Of a DNA stretch of 29,694 nt, positions 9,901 to 17,989 are shown piece by piece; the stretch's first letter is position 1, and each line of letters starts with the position of its first letter. The notes under the pieces were generated by a model, which had not been told where the DNA came from, ran no database searches, and saw only the letters and a program-made list of their open reading frames with translations. Origin of the DNA: Chromera velia (taxonomy: Eukaryota; Sar; Chromeraceae). The stretch spans positions 1 to 29,694 of the forward strand of contig JAHBMJ010001528.1 of assembly GCA_018398765.1 (NCBI GenBank), written 5' to 3'. The position numbers and the translations under genes were made by a program.

Positions 9901-12900
9901 CCTCCGACCCGGCGAGGGAAAGGGTGACGGAAAGCTGGGAGAAAAAGGGTAAAGCCGTTTCCATTCGGAGCAGTGCGAGGCTGCTTTTTGTGGGAGGCAC
10001 TGCGGTGACCTGGGTGGAGGGATGTAGTTGGTCTGCTTGCTGTGCACCCTGTGGAGCGACGTTTTGTGGTTGCGAAGGGAACTGACTGGCATTGGGGGGG
10101 GCAGGAGGAGCACATATCGCGGGATGGGGGTAAGCAGGCAAGGCGGCAGCTGCGGGCAAGATACTGCGAGAGGGAGGAGGAGGAATCTCATCATCGCCCA
10201 ATGCGCGGGCACGTTGAGGGTTTGACTGCATGGCTGCAGCAGATGGCAGAGGAAGCTGCCGAAGAGGGGGGGACCATTGAGAAGCACGCACTTCTCCTGT
10301 AACACCCCCCACAGCCTTGGGACTAGGTTGCTGTGACTGCTCCTTTCCGGCTCCGGTCATCGGGGGGCCCGTTTCCGGCTGCATGGGCGTCTTCAGGCTG
10401 CTGCTGTGCATTGGGGGGAAATTCACAGCAGGAAGATGATCCCCCCCCTGTCCTGGGCTGGCGGGACTCCTTACGACCTCAACAGGGCGCGATCGGCGGA
10501 ACTGGAAGAGCGTGTCTGGCCCCTGGTCATACGGCGGCGGTGGAGGGAGGTGGGACATGTCAGGATGAGGAGGAGGGACCTTCGGCTGAGTCTGCACGAG
10601 GACATCATTCGCTGGGGCGGCAGGCAAAGGAGGGGGAATCATCATCTGATGCGGATTGCTCGTCACAGCGTCAAACAGCTCCTGTAAATGAAGTGCCTTC
10701 CCGTTCCCTCCATGCCTATTTCCGTGTACTTCCCCTTCCCCTTCCCTTGGTGCACCCTCAAACCCCCCGTTTGCATTTGCATGTGGGGGTGGCAGGAAGG
10801 GTACTCCAACGGGAGGAGCAGGGGGAGTGGGAATCTGCAAGGGACCGTGCGAGACAAGAGGCTGAGAAAGGGTCAGTTCCCCGTCCGTTGCCTTCTTCTC
10901 ACCTGCACCCTTCCCTCCCGCAACACCATGCGGGACGGACGGACGCGCGTCCCCCCTCAGGGCCATCGGAGGGGGGGCGAAACTGCCGGTGCCCGGGGTG
11001 GCGGACAGCGAGAGAGGAAGTCCAGCAGCAGGGGCGATGAACGGCGGGGGGGGCAGGGTGAGAGCCGTGTCGTGGCGGGATGACGTCAGGCTCGGGGATG
11101 CGGGAGCAAGAATGTGAAGAGGGCAAACGAAGGTGTCTCTGGTCTCTCCTGCGTTGTCAAAGCAGCTGTCCACCTCCAGTTGCTGCTGTGCGAGGGAGAG
11201 GGACTCGAGAGGGAGCGGGGCTTCATGGCTTCCGGTCACGGGGGTTCCCAGCTGGTCGGGGATTCTCTTGACGACTAGGAAACCGCTCGGCCGGACGGCC
11301 ACAGTCACGACGAGGTCGCCTGAAAGAAAGAAAGAAAGAAAAAACGCCCACGTGGAGGCAGAAAGAAAGGAAGAAACAAAAAGACAGACAGACAAGTCAA
11401 CAAAGGAAGAAACAAAAAGACAGACAGACAGTCAACAAAGGAAGAAACAAAAAGACAGACAGACAGTCAACAAAGGAAGAAACAAAAAGACAGACAGACA
11501 GTCAATAAAGGAAGAAACAAAAAGACAGACAGACAGTCAACAAAGGAAGGAACAAAAAGACAGACAGTCAACAAAGGAAGAAACAAAAAGACAGACAGAC
11601 AGTCAACAAAGGAAGAAACAAAAAGACAGACAGACAGTCAACAAAGGAAGAAACAAATTATTTTGGGAATGAATGAACGCATGCATGAATACATGAATGA
11701 ATGGGTCAATCGACGAGCAAAACCTGAATAAATGACAGGAAGACATAGAAGTCAGAGGAAGCAGAACAAAAAAGAACTTGAATTCAGTCTACAGGATCAC
11801 TGCCTTTGTGGGGAAAACAAGCAGAAAGGTCGATGCACACACAAACGCGCACGCAAACCGCAGAGAATACAAAAACCACTATGCAAACAGACAGAATGAT
11901 AATCAATCAATCAAGTAGATCGACCCATCAGTCCGCGGAATTCCTCAGCCTCATGCATGCAAAAATGCATGCAGGTGCGTGAACAGCAGGAGGGAGAGAT
12001 ATGCAGGCAGGCAGGCAGACCGACTGACCAGGATGTAGCGGCGCGACGGTGACGTCATCAGAACGCCAAGGACGCACGACTTTCCATTTTCTGCCCTCAC
12101 ACCTCTCCTTCTCCTCCCTTTGGTCCTTCCGTTCGTACCCCTCTATTTTCCGATGTGCACTCTTCATTTGCGATGTGCCGTTTTCTTTTTCCTCCTTCTT
12201 CCCTCTTCCATCACCCGTCTTGACCCCTAGTGCTCTTTCTCCTTCACCCACCTCTTTCTCTGTCTCTTCTTTCCCCCTACATTGGTCCTCCGCTGCCGTC
12301 TCCGGGGTTGCAACAGTTGCAACACCAGCAGCAGCCACTGACAGGACAGTGGAGACAACCCCTTCCTCACCTTGGAATCCCCCCGCACCCTCCACTGCTC
12401 CCTCTGCTTGTACACAGACACGCGCGGTCGGGGAAGGGGAAGGCATCGATGGGGGCAGAGCGACAGCACAAAGACAAACAACGGACGGGGGAAGTGATTT
12501 CGAACGACGGCGAGTCTCTGCAGCGGGAGCTGTGAGGACTCTCGGGGTGGTCCTCTTGGAAGGCGGCAACGGAGCGGTACCCCTGTCTCTGTCCTTCTCG
12601 ACATCGGGAAGAGATGGGGGAAGATGGTAGGCTGCTGCTGGGGTTGCCTGTCTGTTCTTTTTGGCCTCTCCCTCCAGCAGATCCGCATGCACCCTCTCAG
12701 TGGCGTCAGCCTCTCCATCTGGCTTCTCTCTGTCTTCCTCTTCCAACGAAATCCCGCCGGTCTCTGTGACAGCCCAAATCGATTCCCATTCAACGTCGAG
12801 GTCTGTCAGAGATCGACGGGGCTTCAGACCTCCTGAGGGAAAGGAAGAGCGGAAACGACCGCGAGGACGGAGACGAAAGGGAACCAACAGCTGAGGGGAA

Positions 12901-15409
12901 CCAAGTCGAGGGCCCCCATTCAAATTCAACAACAACCCGCCCTGACCCCCCCCGACCCCGCCAAACCCGCCCTCAACAGGCTCCCACGCAAGCTCAGCAC
13001 GGAGAGACGAAGAAACCTCCTCTGCCTCTGCACGACGACGGAGTGCAGGGGAAGATGTCAGCTGCAGGGGAAGAGGAAGAAATCCCTCCCCCACCCCCGT
13101 CGAGGGGCGCGTCCTCTCCCCACCAGCCGATGCTTCGACCTGCAAGAGAGGAATGAAAGGCCAAGGAAGGTTTCTTTCTGGGAAAGAAAGTCCTGACGTA
13201 ATTTGAAGTGTCGATAAGGTAGGAAAGGAAAAGGGGGCCGCACAATGAAGCAGACAGAATGAATGACCCCCTTTGTCTTGCTTCTCTCTTCCTCACCCCT
13301 TTTTCTTCTGCCATTTCCGCCTTTCCTTTTTCCTGGCTTCATTCCTTTCTTTCTTTCCTTCCTCCCACTAATCAATCGAGAGGACCACTTGCACAAAGCT
13401 TCGGAGGGGAAAAGAAAGAAAGAGGCAGGGGGAGCAAAAGATGTCACGGGACCGCGTAGAGAGCAGAGAGAGAGAAAGAAAGAGGCGTTGTGTTGTGTTG
13501 CTTTTTTGTTGTTGTAGAGAATGGCCAGCTGGCTGCACGGGTGAAAAAGACAGAGGCTGGAGAGAGAGGGGCGAAGGTAGGCATGGCCTTTTCCCGTTCT
13601 CTTCTCATTGAGCAGACGCGCACTTTGACTGACTGACCGAGAGGGTGCGTTCCCTTCTTTGTTCTCGTCCCTCCGTTCCCTCCTGCTCTTCGTGTCTATG
13701 TGCATTCTCCAAAAGAGATACGGGTGACCCTACCAAACGAATATGAGGAGGGAACTGAGCGCCTTTCATGCTTGTCTCGTGTCTCCCTAAGGACAGGCTG
13801 TGTGCCTCCACAGGAGCCTTCCGCATGTCCTTTCTTTGACCCACGCAGGCTGCGCCTACGGGCGAAGAAGGGGACAGGGCAGCCTGGTTTGATGCCATCT
13901 CACGCAGGTTTGCTTTGGCAAGGAAACGTCTGAAAAGGGATGTGGCACTAGAAAGTTTGATGAAGTAGTCTTTCATAGGAGACGATGCACAGGCAGTGGT
14001 CGGACTCCAGCACGAGCTGGAAACTGGGGGGGGGGCATACAGGCGGCTAGCGCTAGCGGGGTTTCCACCCAGCAGCACTTCGTCTGGCCCTGAAATCTGC
14101 CGAGAAACCCCCTCGCCATCTGTGTCCAAGGCCATCTGGGCAGACTTTGCATCCTGAGAGGAAACAATGGCATGAGCATGAGCCCCTCCAAGGGGGCACC
14201 CGTTCGCCTGGACAACCCGGGATGGGGAAGGCGAACCAGTGTCTGAGGTAACGAGCGCAGACGGAAAACTCACGACAGGGTCCCCGTTCGTGGAGACACT
14301 CGTCACCTTGACCCTGTGGGCATCCCCTGACACTCCCATGCACACCCCACCGTTTGCCCTTGGGCCTTCTTCCCCCATTTCTTCGTCCTGCACAGACAAA
14401 AGAGTGAGTCGGCAGGGGTGAACCGACACGACACGTTTTCGTAGTCCGCCGCCAGGGGGGTTTCCTGATCAATCCCACATTGCCAGTGCTTTCTTTGTCT
14501 AGCTGAGGTAAGGGAGATCCTACATGATGATGAGACCAAGGGGCGAACGACAGGAATCGAACACACAAGTATTCTCATGGAGTCAATGAATGCCTGTCAT
14601 AACATGGCGCAGGAAGCCTGGGCGTTGAAAGAAAAACACACGGCACAGGGACTTGCTTTAAGGATTCGAAACGGGCCGCAAAAACAAAGATGATTCAAAT
14701 TTTCTTGATTTAAGAGGTGTATTCCCACCTTATATTCCTTCGTTCTCTCCTGACGGTCGTCCTCGTTTTTCGGCATCAAAAGAAGAGCGAATCTGTATTT
14801 GTCTCCCAGTCTTCCCGCGTGGAGTTGCACAAGATCAAGCAGTGCGGCCATCTGTAGAGATGAGGGAACCTCGTCTTTGGTATCAGCTTCCACTTCTCTT
14901 ACAACGTGGTCCTGGACTCCTCCCAAAACCTCCCATGCACCCATCCCCTTCTTTTCCGTCTCAATCGAAGGACTGCAAACAGGTCGACCCGTCAGTGCAC
15001 CAAACTCCTCCTCTTCACCCCTGGCGGCTTCCCTTTCTTCGTCGCCAACCTCTACAGGGATCTTTGAGGAAGAACCCGAAGCCGATCGGGGTCCTACACC
15101 TCCACTGGTCCCAACGGCAGTGGGCGTGGGTTTCTCCTTGTCTGTGTCTGTATGATGCTCATGAAACCAACCGGAGAAGACGGGGAGCGACTTCACGGCG
15201 GCCTCTGCTTCTTCATGTAAGAGCACATTCCTTCGACAGGAAACTGTTCCTTTTTCTTTCTGTCCCTGCCCTTCTCTGACATGCACGCTGGCGCTGCCAG
15301 TGGGCACGGTAAGGGATGGGCCAGTAGTCATCGGAATCCAGTCGAAGGCGGGTCCCGAAGTACAACTACTGGCAGACCTGACGTTGACTGTCTCAGGTAA
15401 CAGCTCCAT
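6968..15409 (-). CDS. Large disordered Pro/Gln/Ala-rich protein with four PPxY motifs
   Basis: I do not recognise the family. My model has four exons, 15409-14729, 14387-13734, 13139-12029 and 11319-6968, with splice phases 0, 0 and 1. Together they give 2266 codons, ending in TAG at 6968-6970. The last exon stays open for 4.35 kb, which is hard to explain by chance. Residues about 180-225 (QMAALLDLVQLHAGRLGDKY and following) are the most globular-looking part. The region around residue 816 (DLVVTVAVRPSGFLVVKRI) is a second possible folded segment, immediately before the long Pro-rich tail. Four PPxY motifs follow: PPPY at about residue 1077, PPGY at 1296, PPAY at 1610 and PPDY at 2064. PPxY is the ligand class of WW domains (Nedd4-type ubiquitin ligases, YAP-like proteins), so a scaffold or adaptor role is possible but unproven. 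The start is uncertain: ATG at 15407-15409 is the first Met in frame, and an acceptor-like 'gtcag' follows it. Confidence 0.7.
7552..7583 (-). other. PPxY motif 4 (PPDY) of the disordered protein
   Basis: The minus strand reads asparagine, Thr, Pro, Pro, Asp, Tyr, Pro, Leu, Pro, in frame with the large exon. It is the only one of the four motifs followed by Pro rather than Asp after the Tyr. Confidence 0.6.
8914..8944 (-). other. PPxY motif 3 (PPAY)
   Basis: In-frame residues are C-P-P-A-Y-D-L-P-M, inside a low-complexity region. A PPxYD core is shared with motifs 1 and 2. Confidence 0.6.
9861..9893 (-). other. PPxY motif 2 (PPGY)
   Basis: In-frame residues are D-L-P-P-G-Y-D-E-P-G, preceded by the acidic stretch EDKED. 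It lies next to a poly-Gln run encoded at about 9807-9830. Confidence 0.6.
10519..10546 (-). other. PPxY motif 1 (PPPY)
   Basis: In-frame residues are L-P-P-P-P-P-Y-D-Q-G-P, the first of the four PPxY sites in the tail. Confidence 0.6.
11320..12028 (-). other. Intron 3 of the Pro-rich gene
   Basis: The donor reads CCTG|GTCAGT (GT at 12028-12027). The acceptor is ctttctttctttcag with AG at 11321-11320, and its polypyrimidine tract is simply the complement of a GAAA microsatellite. The junction joins a 1-base and a 2-base partial codon into GGC (Gly), keeping both long frames. Most of the intron's 3' half is a 35-bp minisatellite. Confidence 0.75.
11361..11657. repeat. 35-bp minisatellite inside an intron
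   Basis: About eight copies of a 35-bp unit built of tcaacaaaggaagaaacaaa and then aagacagacagacag. Units start near 11397, 11432, 11467, 11502, 11537, 11568, 11603 and 11638. The unit at 11537 is 31 bp because it lacks one GACA, so tetranucleotide slippage occurs inside the larger repeat. The plus strand of the array has no stop codon in any frame. Confidence 0.9.
13140..13733 (-). other. Intron 2 of the Pro-rich gene
   Basis: The acceptor is ttcctctcttgcag with AG at 13141-13140. The best donor is CGTTTG|GTAGGG (GT at 13733-13732), which leaves both neighbouring exons in phase 0. A nearby GTATCT would also keep phase, so the donor is less certain than the acceptor. The intron is rich in TTTC and CTTTC tracts. 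Confidence 0.55.
14388..14728 (-). other. Intron 1 of the Pro-rich gene
   Basis: The donor is ATAAG|GTGGGA (GT at 14728-14727) and the acceptor ttttgtctgtgcag has AG at 14389-14388. Both exon ends are in phase 0. The upstream exon ends ...RTKEYK and the next begins DEEMGEEG. Confidence 0.65.
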
Positions 15410-15493
15410 CGACTGGTCGATCAATCAATGGAAGGAAAATGAACTGGAGATACTGTCTGCACAAGTGCTTCAGTTCGGCAGTCAATACTGCAT

Positions 15494-15709
15494 GTGTTTC
15501 AGGTGAGATCACGCAAGCCGATCAGACAATTGATCGACGCGAACGATCCTCCTTTGGAAGCAACCTTCTGGCTGGATCAAACAGTCAAGAACTACAAAAG
15601 AACGGCCAGCAAAAGATCAAGAGAAGGCAGAGAGCACGATTTCCCATTCACGGACTTTCTGCTTCGGTCGCTGCGCAGACGGGCTGAACTTCAGCTAGGA
15701 GACAAATAG
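15494..15709 (+). CDS. Unrecognised exon-like open frame
   Basis: From the acceptor-like gcatgtgtttcag at about 15490-15502 the frame is open to TAG at 15707-15709. It encodes about 69 residues of mixed, protein-like composition (for example DANDPPLEATFWLDQTVKNY, then DFPFTDFLLRSLRRRAELQL). The only in-frame start is a GTG, so if real this is a terminal exon or a fragment of a mobile-element gene. It lies just upstream of the oppositely oriented Pro-rich gene and just before the SINE/LTR cluster. No family is recognised. Confidence 0.3.
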   Translation: MFQVRSRKPIRQLIDANDPPLEATFWLDQTVKNYKRTASKRSREGREHDFPFTDFLLRSLRRRAELQLGDK

Positions 15710-15840
15710 GAGACACGGCTTGAAATGATGATATTGAGCTCATGAATGCATGCACGATGTCCGCTCCGCAAAGTTCCTCGGACATGCCGGGGCTCGGTAG
15801 GTGCGGGGAAAGTGATCAAAACTGGGGCCTTTAGTTTGTG

Positions 15841-15994
15841 ACTCGGATGGGAGTTCAGTTTCCGATTTCGATCGCGAAAAAGAGTGTGTGTCACGAATTT
15901 CGGAAATTGCGAAAAATGGTGTCGCGCGGAATTGAACCCATGCAGGACCTTAAATTCGCTTGCATGGGAGGCGCGTGCACTACCATTTGGCCAG
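15841..15994 (-). mobile_element. tRNA-derived SINE-like element, copy 1
   Basis: Read on the minus strand, an A box (TGGCCAAATGG, 15993-15983) and a B box (GGTTCAATTCC, 15938-15928) sit at near-tRNA spacing. Between them the loop CTCCCAT resembles a Gly(CCC) anticodon loop. The stems are broken: the T-arm pairs at only two positions and the acceptor arms do not match, so it is not a working tRNA gene. The body downstream (15928 to 15841) matches a second copy at 17372-17495, sharing ACTCGGATGG.AGTTCAG and GAAAA.GAGTGT.TGTC. The element ends exactly where the LTR-like repeat starts (15995), and its 5' acceptor half is missing. Confidence 0.55.
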
Positions 15995-16196
15995 TGTTAC
16001 GGACCTTTAAACCTAGGCTCGATTTGGTCCTTAGAGTAATACAGAGAATTAATAGCATTAAATACACACTGTAATACAAAGGCATGCACGTCTGTATCTC
16101 AGCCTTTGCAATACAGATTGATTGAGCCTATTAAAAGGACCGAGTCTTTCCTGATCGATAGGGAAGGCTCTTGTGTGTCTGACAGATTCTCTGTAT
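15995..16196 (+). repeat. LTR-like direct repeat, left copy
   Basis: 202 bp starting TGTTACGGACC, matched end to end by 17051-17252 without gaps. I count about 11 differences, all transitions. The sequence outside both ends differs between copies, which sets the boundaries. It begins TG as LTRs do but does not end CA. Inside it, 16025-16049 is the left arm of a 25-bp perfect inverted repeat whose right arm (16186-16210) runs 14 bp beyond the shared region. Confidence 0.65.
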
Positions 16197-16210
16197 TACT
16201 CTAAGGACCA
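16025..16210. repeat. Perfect 25-bp inverted repeat framing 136 bp
   Basis: The left arm begins TGGTCCTTAGAGTAATACAG at 16025; the right arm at 16186-16210 is its exact reverse complement. At the second LTR copy the left arm (17081-17105) differs by one base and the right arm is cut after 11 bases (17242-17252). The unit could be a MITE carried inside the LTR, or a foldback structure of the LTR itself. Confidence 0.7.
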
Positions 16211-16216
16211 CGGTAG

Positions 16217-16238
16217 GTCTGTCCGCAGTAGGACAGAC
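16217..16238. repeat. 8-bp perfect hairpin GTCTGTCC/GGACAGAC
   Basis: The arms at 16217-16224 and 16231-16238 frame a 6-base loop, gcagta, just right of the left LTR-like repeat. No function is assigned. Confidence 0.6.
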
Positions 16239-16242
16239 GGGC

Positions 16243-16572
16243 GTGTCGGTGGTAGGGGAGATTACGGCCAAGTTTTCTCATCCTTCCCTGCCGAAGAAAG
16301 TATTCCCACACCGCCTGACCATCACAGAAGATTCGGGGTACAAAGCAGTCTTGGGGCAGGACTTTTTGAAGCTGTTGGACCCAGTAGTACAGTACCACTA
16401 CCGTGAAGACCGTCTGGACGTTGCGGACCTCCCCTCCTTCGAGGTCTGGTACGAGGATAGCAAAGAAAGTGAGAGAGGAGATGAAGGAAAGAAGGAGAGA
16501 GGAGAGAGAAACAGAGGAAGAGAGAGAGAAAAGCAAGAGAGCGGCGTCAGAGTCCACATCGGATGTGATTGA
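16243..16572 (+). pseudogene. Retropepsin-like protease fragment
   Basis: Retroviral/gypsy aspartic proteases end with a hydrophobic-G-x-D-F-L signature. This frame has GYKAVLGQDFLKLLDPVVQY followed by HYREDRL, preceded by a strand-rich GEITAKF segment. The catalytic Asp-Thr/Ser-Gly of the N-terminal half is absent; it would lie where the LTR-like repeat now ends. The first codon here is GTG, so this is not a real start. After residue about 75 the frame passes into Glu/Arg/Lys repeats (DEGKKERGERN) with no domain, ending in TGA. I infer a fusion point of an internal deletion near 16450-16600. Confidence 0.6.
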
Positions 16573-16642
16573 CGAGCTTGGCCTTGGAGAAGAGTGACTG
16601 AGAGACAAGAAACCAGAGAGAGGGGAAACGTTTCCCGAGTCG

Positions 16643-16843
16643 ATGCAGGAAGAGAAGAGAGGAAAGAGAGTGAGGGCAGTTGAGGTGAAGTCGAGCAGAG
16701 AGAAGGACGGAAAGACGCATTATAGAGTTGTCTACAATGATGGTTCGTTTTTGTGGCTGCCAGAGGGCGAAGTGGGAGAGCCTGAGTTGGTGAATGAATT
16801 CAAAAAAAATAAAGAAAGGATTTTGTATGGACGTGAAGACTGA
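16643..16843 (+). pseudogene. Chromodomain-like tail of gypsy pol
   Basis: A 66-residue frame starting with ATG and ending in TGA contains REKDGKTHYRVVYNDGSFLW and then LPEGEVGEPELVNEFKK. Chromo-type domains at the C-terminus of Ty3/gypsy integrases have this pattern (a basic strand, Y-x-V-x-Y/W, then W-x-P-x-x-x-L and a helix beginning E-L-V-x-x-F). Its place directly before the right LTR-like repeat agrees with being the last pol piece. A Tudor-knot-like fold is an alternative. Confidence 0.5.
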
Positions 16844-17050
16844 CTGTCCGATCCTTCGTTCATGCATTCGAACGTTTTCTTTTCTTTTTTTCCACGCCCT
16901 TCCCGCCCGATCTTTTCACGCATGTTAGCAGCGATCTACAGCTCGTTGCTTGGTTTCTTTGGCTACTGGGAGCGCTGGTGTAGACCAGAGTCATTGAGAG
17001 AAGTGAAGCAATAAATTGTGCAGGATGCACAATCTTGTGCGGGATGTGGT

Positions 17051-17252
17051 TGTTACGGACCTTTGGACCTAGGCTTAATTTGGTCCTTAGAGTAATATAG
17101 AGAATTAATAGCATTAAATACATACTGTGATACAAAGGCATGCACATCTGTATCTCAGCCTTTACAATACAGATTGATTGAGCCTATTAGAAGGACCAAG
17201 TCTTTCCTGATCGATAGGGAAGGCTCTTGTGTGTCTGACAGATTCTCTGTAT
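17051..17252 (+). repeat. LTR-like direct repeat, right copy
   Basis: It pairs with 15995-16196. Relative to the left copy it has TA for CG, T for C, and A for G or G for A at scattered sites, and no transversion that I can see. It stops after ...gattctctgtat and unrelated sequence (gtagaacttg) follows. Confidence 0.65.
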
Positions 17253-17371
17253 GTAGAACTTGTGGGTGAGTTGATTCCTAAGTTCTAGCGAGCTTAAACT
17301 AGAACAGCCAGAGACGTGTGAACCGTGCGAAAAAACAGTGTTTGACAAAGGGCCATGACACTAAACATTAA

Positions 17372-17560
17372 ACTCGGATGGCAGTTCAGCCCTATACTAT
17401 ATGTATGGGGGCTTTTTGACCATGAAAAGGAGTGTATGTCTCGAGTTTTGGACATTTGCGTGTCACTCATTCCGGCAGAATTAAAAGCCTATAATTACTT
17501 ATAATTAAACTCCAGACCTCAGTTGACAGAAACAAAGGGGAGCGCTACAAAGAATGCAGT
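17372..17560 (-). mobile_element. tRNA-derived SINE-like element, copy 2 (decayed)
   Basis: The core at 17372-17440 matches copy 1: ACTCGGATGGCAGTTCAG, then GAAAAGGAGTGTATGTC and tcgagttttgga. At 17480-17494 agaattaaaagcc corresponds to the copy-1 B box ggaattgaaccc. Further right, gaccTcag...ggggagcgctacaaagaatg is like the complement of a tRNA A box and anticodon arm, with an insertion of about 20 AT-rich bases. Both copies face the same way and flank the LTR-like element. Confidence 0.4.
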
Positions 17561-17581
17561 GGCACATGAAGTGCCACTGCA
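17555..17581. repeat. 11-bp perfect hairpin, 5-base loop
   Basis: The arms TGCAGTGGCAC (17555-17565) and GTGCCACTGCA (17571-17581) frame ATGAA. It could form a stable RNA or cruciform stem at the outer edge of SINE copy 2. Confidence 0.75.
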
Positions 17582-17634
17582 CATAAAATTTGGACCAAAT
17601 GGTAATATGCTAACGCAAAGCATCCCCTTTTTGC

Positions 17635-17669
17635 AAGGACTTTTTTATGTTATGCATAAAAAAGTCCTT
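17635..17669. repeat. 15-bp perfect hairpin, 5-base loop
   Basis: The arms AAGGACTTTTTTATG (17635-17649) and CATAAAAAAGTCCTT (17655-17669) frame TTATG. This is the second perfect stem within 115 bp. It may be the terminal structure of an unclassified repeat; its function is unknown. Confidence 0.75.
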
Positions 17670-17989
17670 CCAATTAACCAAAAAAACATATAGATGCCTC
17701 CCTCTTAATTTAGCAGAATCGTATCATATATAAAGAACCTAGGTCATGCTCACGAGAGTAGTTTCTGACTATCCTAGATTAGATTCCGGACGCAGATAAG
17801 CCAGGCTTTGCTGGGTCCCGCTTTTATTGACAAAGATGTACGAATATTGAATTATGACATTTATAGACATTTAATAACATTCAATTTTACAGTTGAATTC
17901 ACTCAGTTCTAACGCTCATTCTAGTCATGTACTTAGTCTTAAGCTAACAGTGTTTGCAGATCGAATCATGCGGTGGAAAAGGGAGACTA

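Larger units (their letters stand above)
15995..17252 (+). mobile_element. Internally deleted LTR retrotransposon (Ty3/gypsy-like remnant)
   Basis: Two 202-bp direct repeats flank an 854-bp interior. The interior keeps the C-terminal half of a retropepsin-like protease and a short chromodomain-like frame, the order expected at the two edges of a Ty3/gypsy pol. Gag, the protease active site, reverse transcriptase, RNase H and most of integrase are gone, so it can only be a decayed or non-autonomous copy. I see no clear target-site duplication or primer-binding site. Its left end abuts a tRNA-like sequence. Ty3 of yeast inserts next to tRNA genes, but one case here could be coincidence. Confidence 0.6.

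Noticed and set aside
10333-11040. Plus-strand open frame of about 235 codons
   Set aside because: It is antisense to the long Pro-rich exon. GC-rich, Pro-rich coding DNA commonly leaves long open frames on the other strand.
11133-11672. Plus-strand frame with a repeated basic peptide (KKQKDRQTVNKGRN-like)
   Set aside because: It is produced by the stop-free 35-bp minisatellite and the antisense of a real exon; the array lies within an intron of the opposite-strand gene.
13058-13705. Minus-strand frame of about 215 codons
   Set aside because: It lies mostly within a pyrimidine-rich intron and crosses a good acceptor out of frame with the next exon.
15915-15994. A functional tRNA-Gly(CCC) gene
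   Set aside because: The A and B boxes look good, but the acceptor arm, D-stem and T-stem are mismatched, so it is a tRNA-derived relic.
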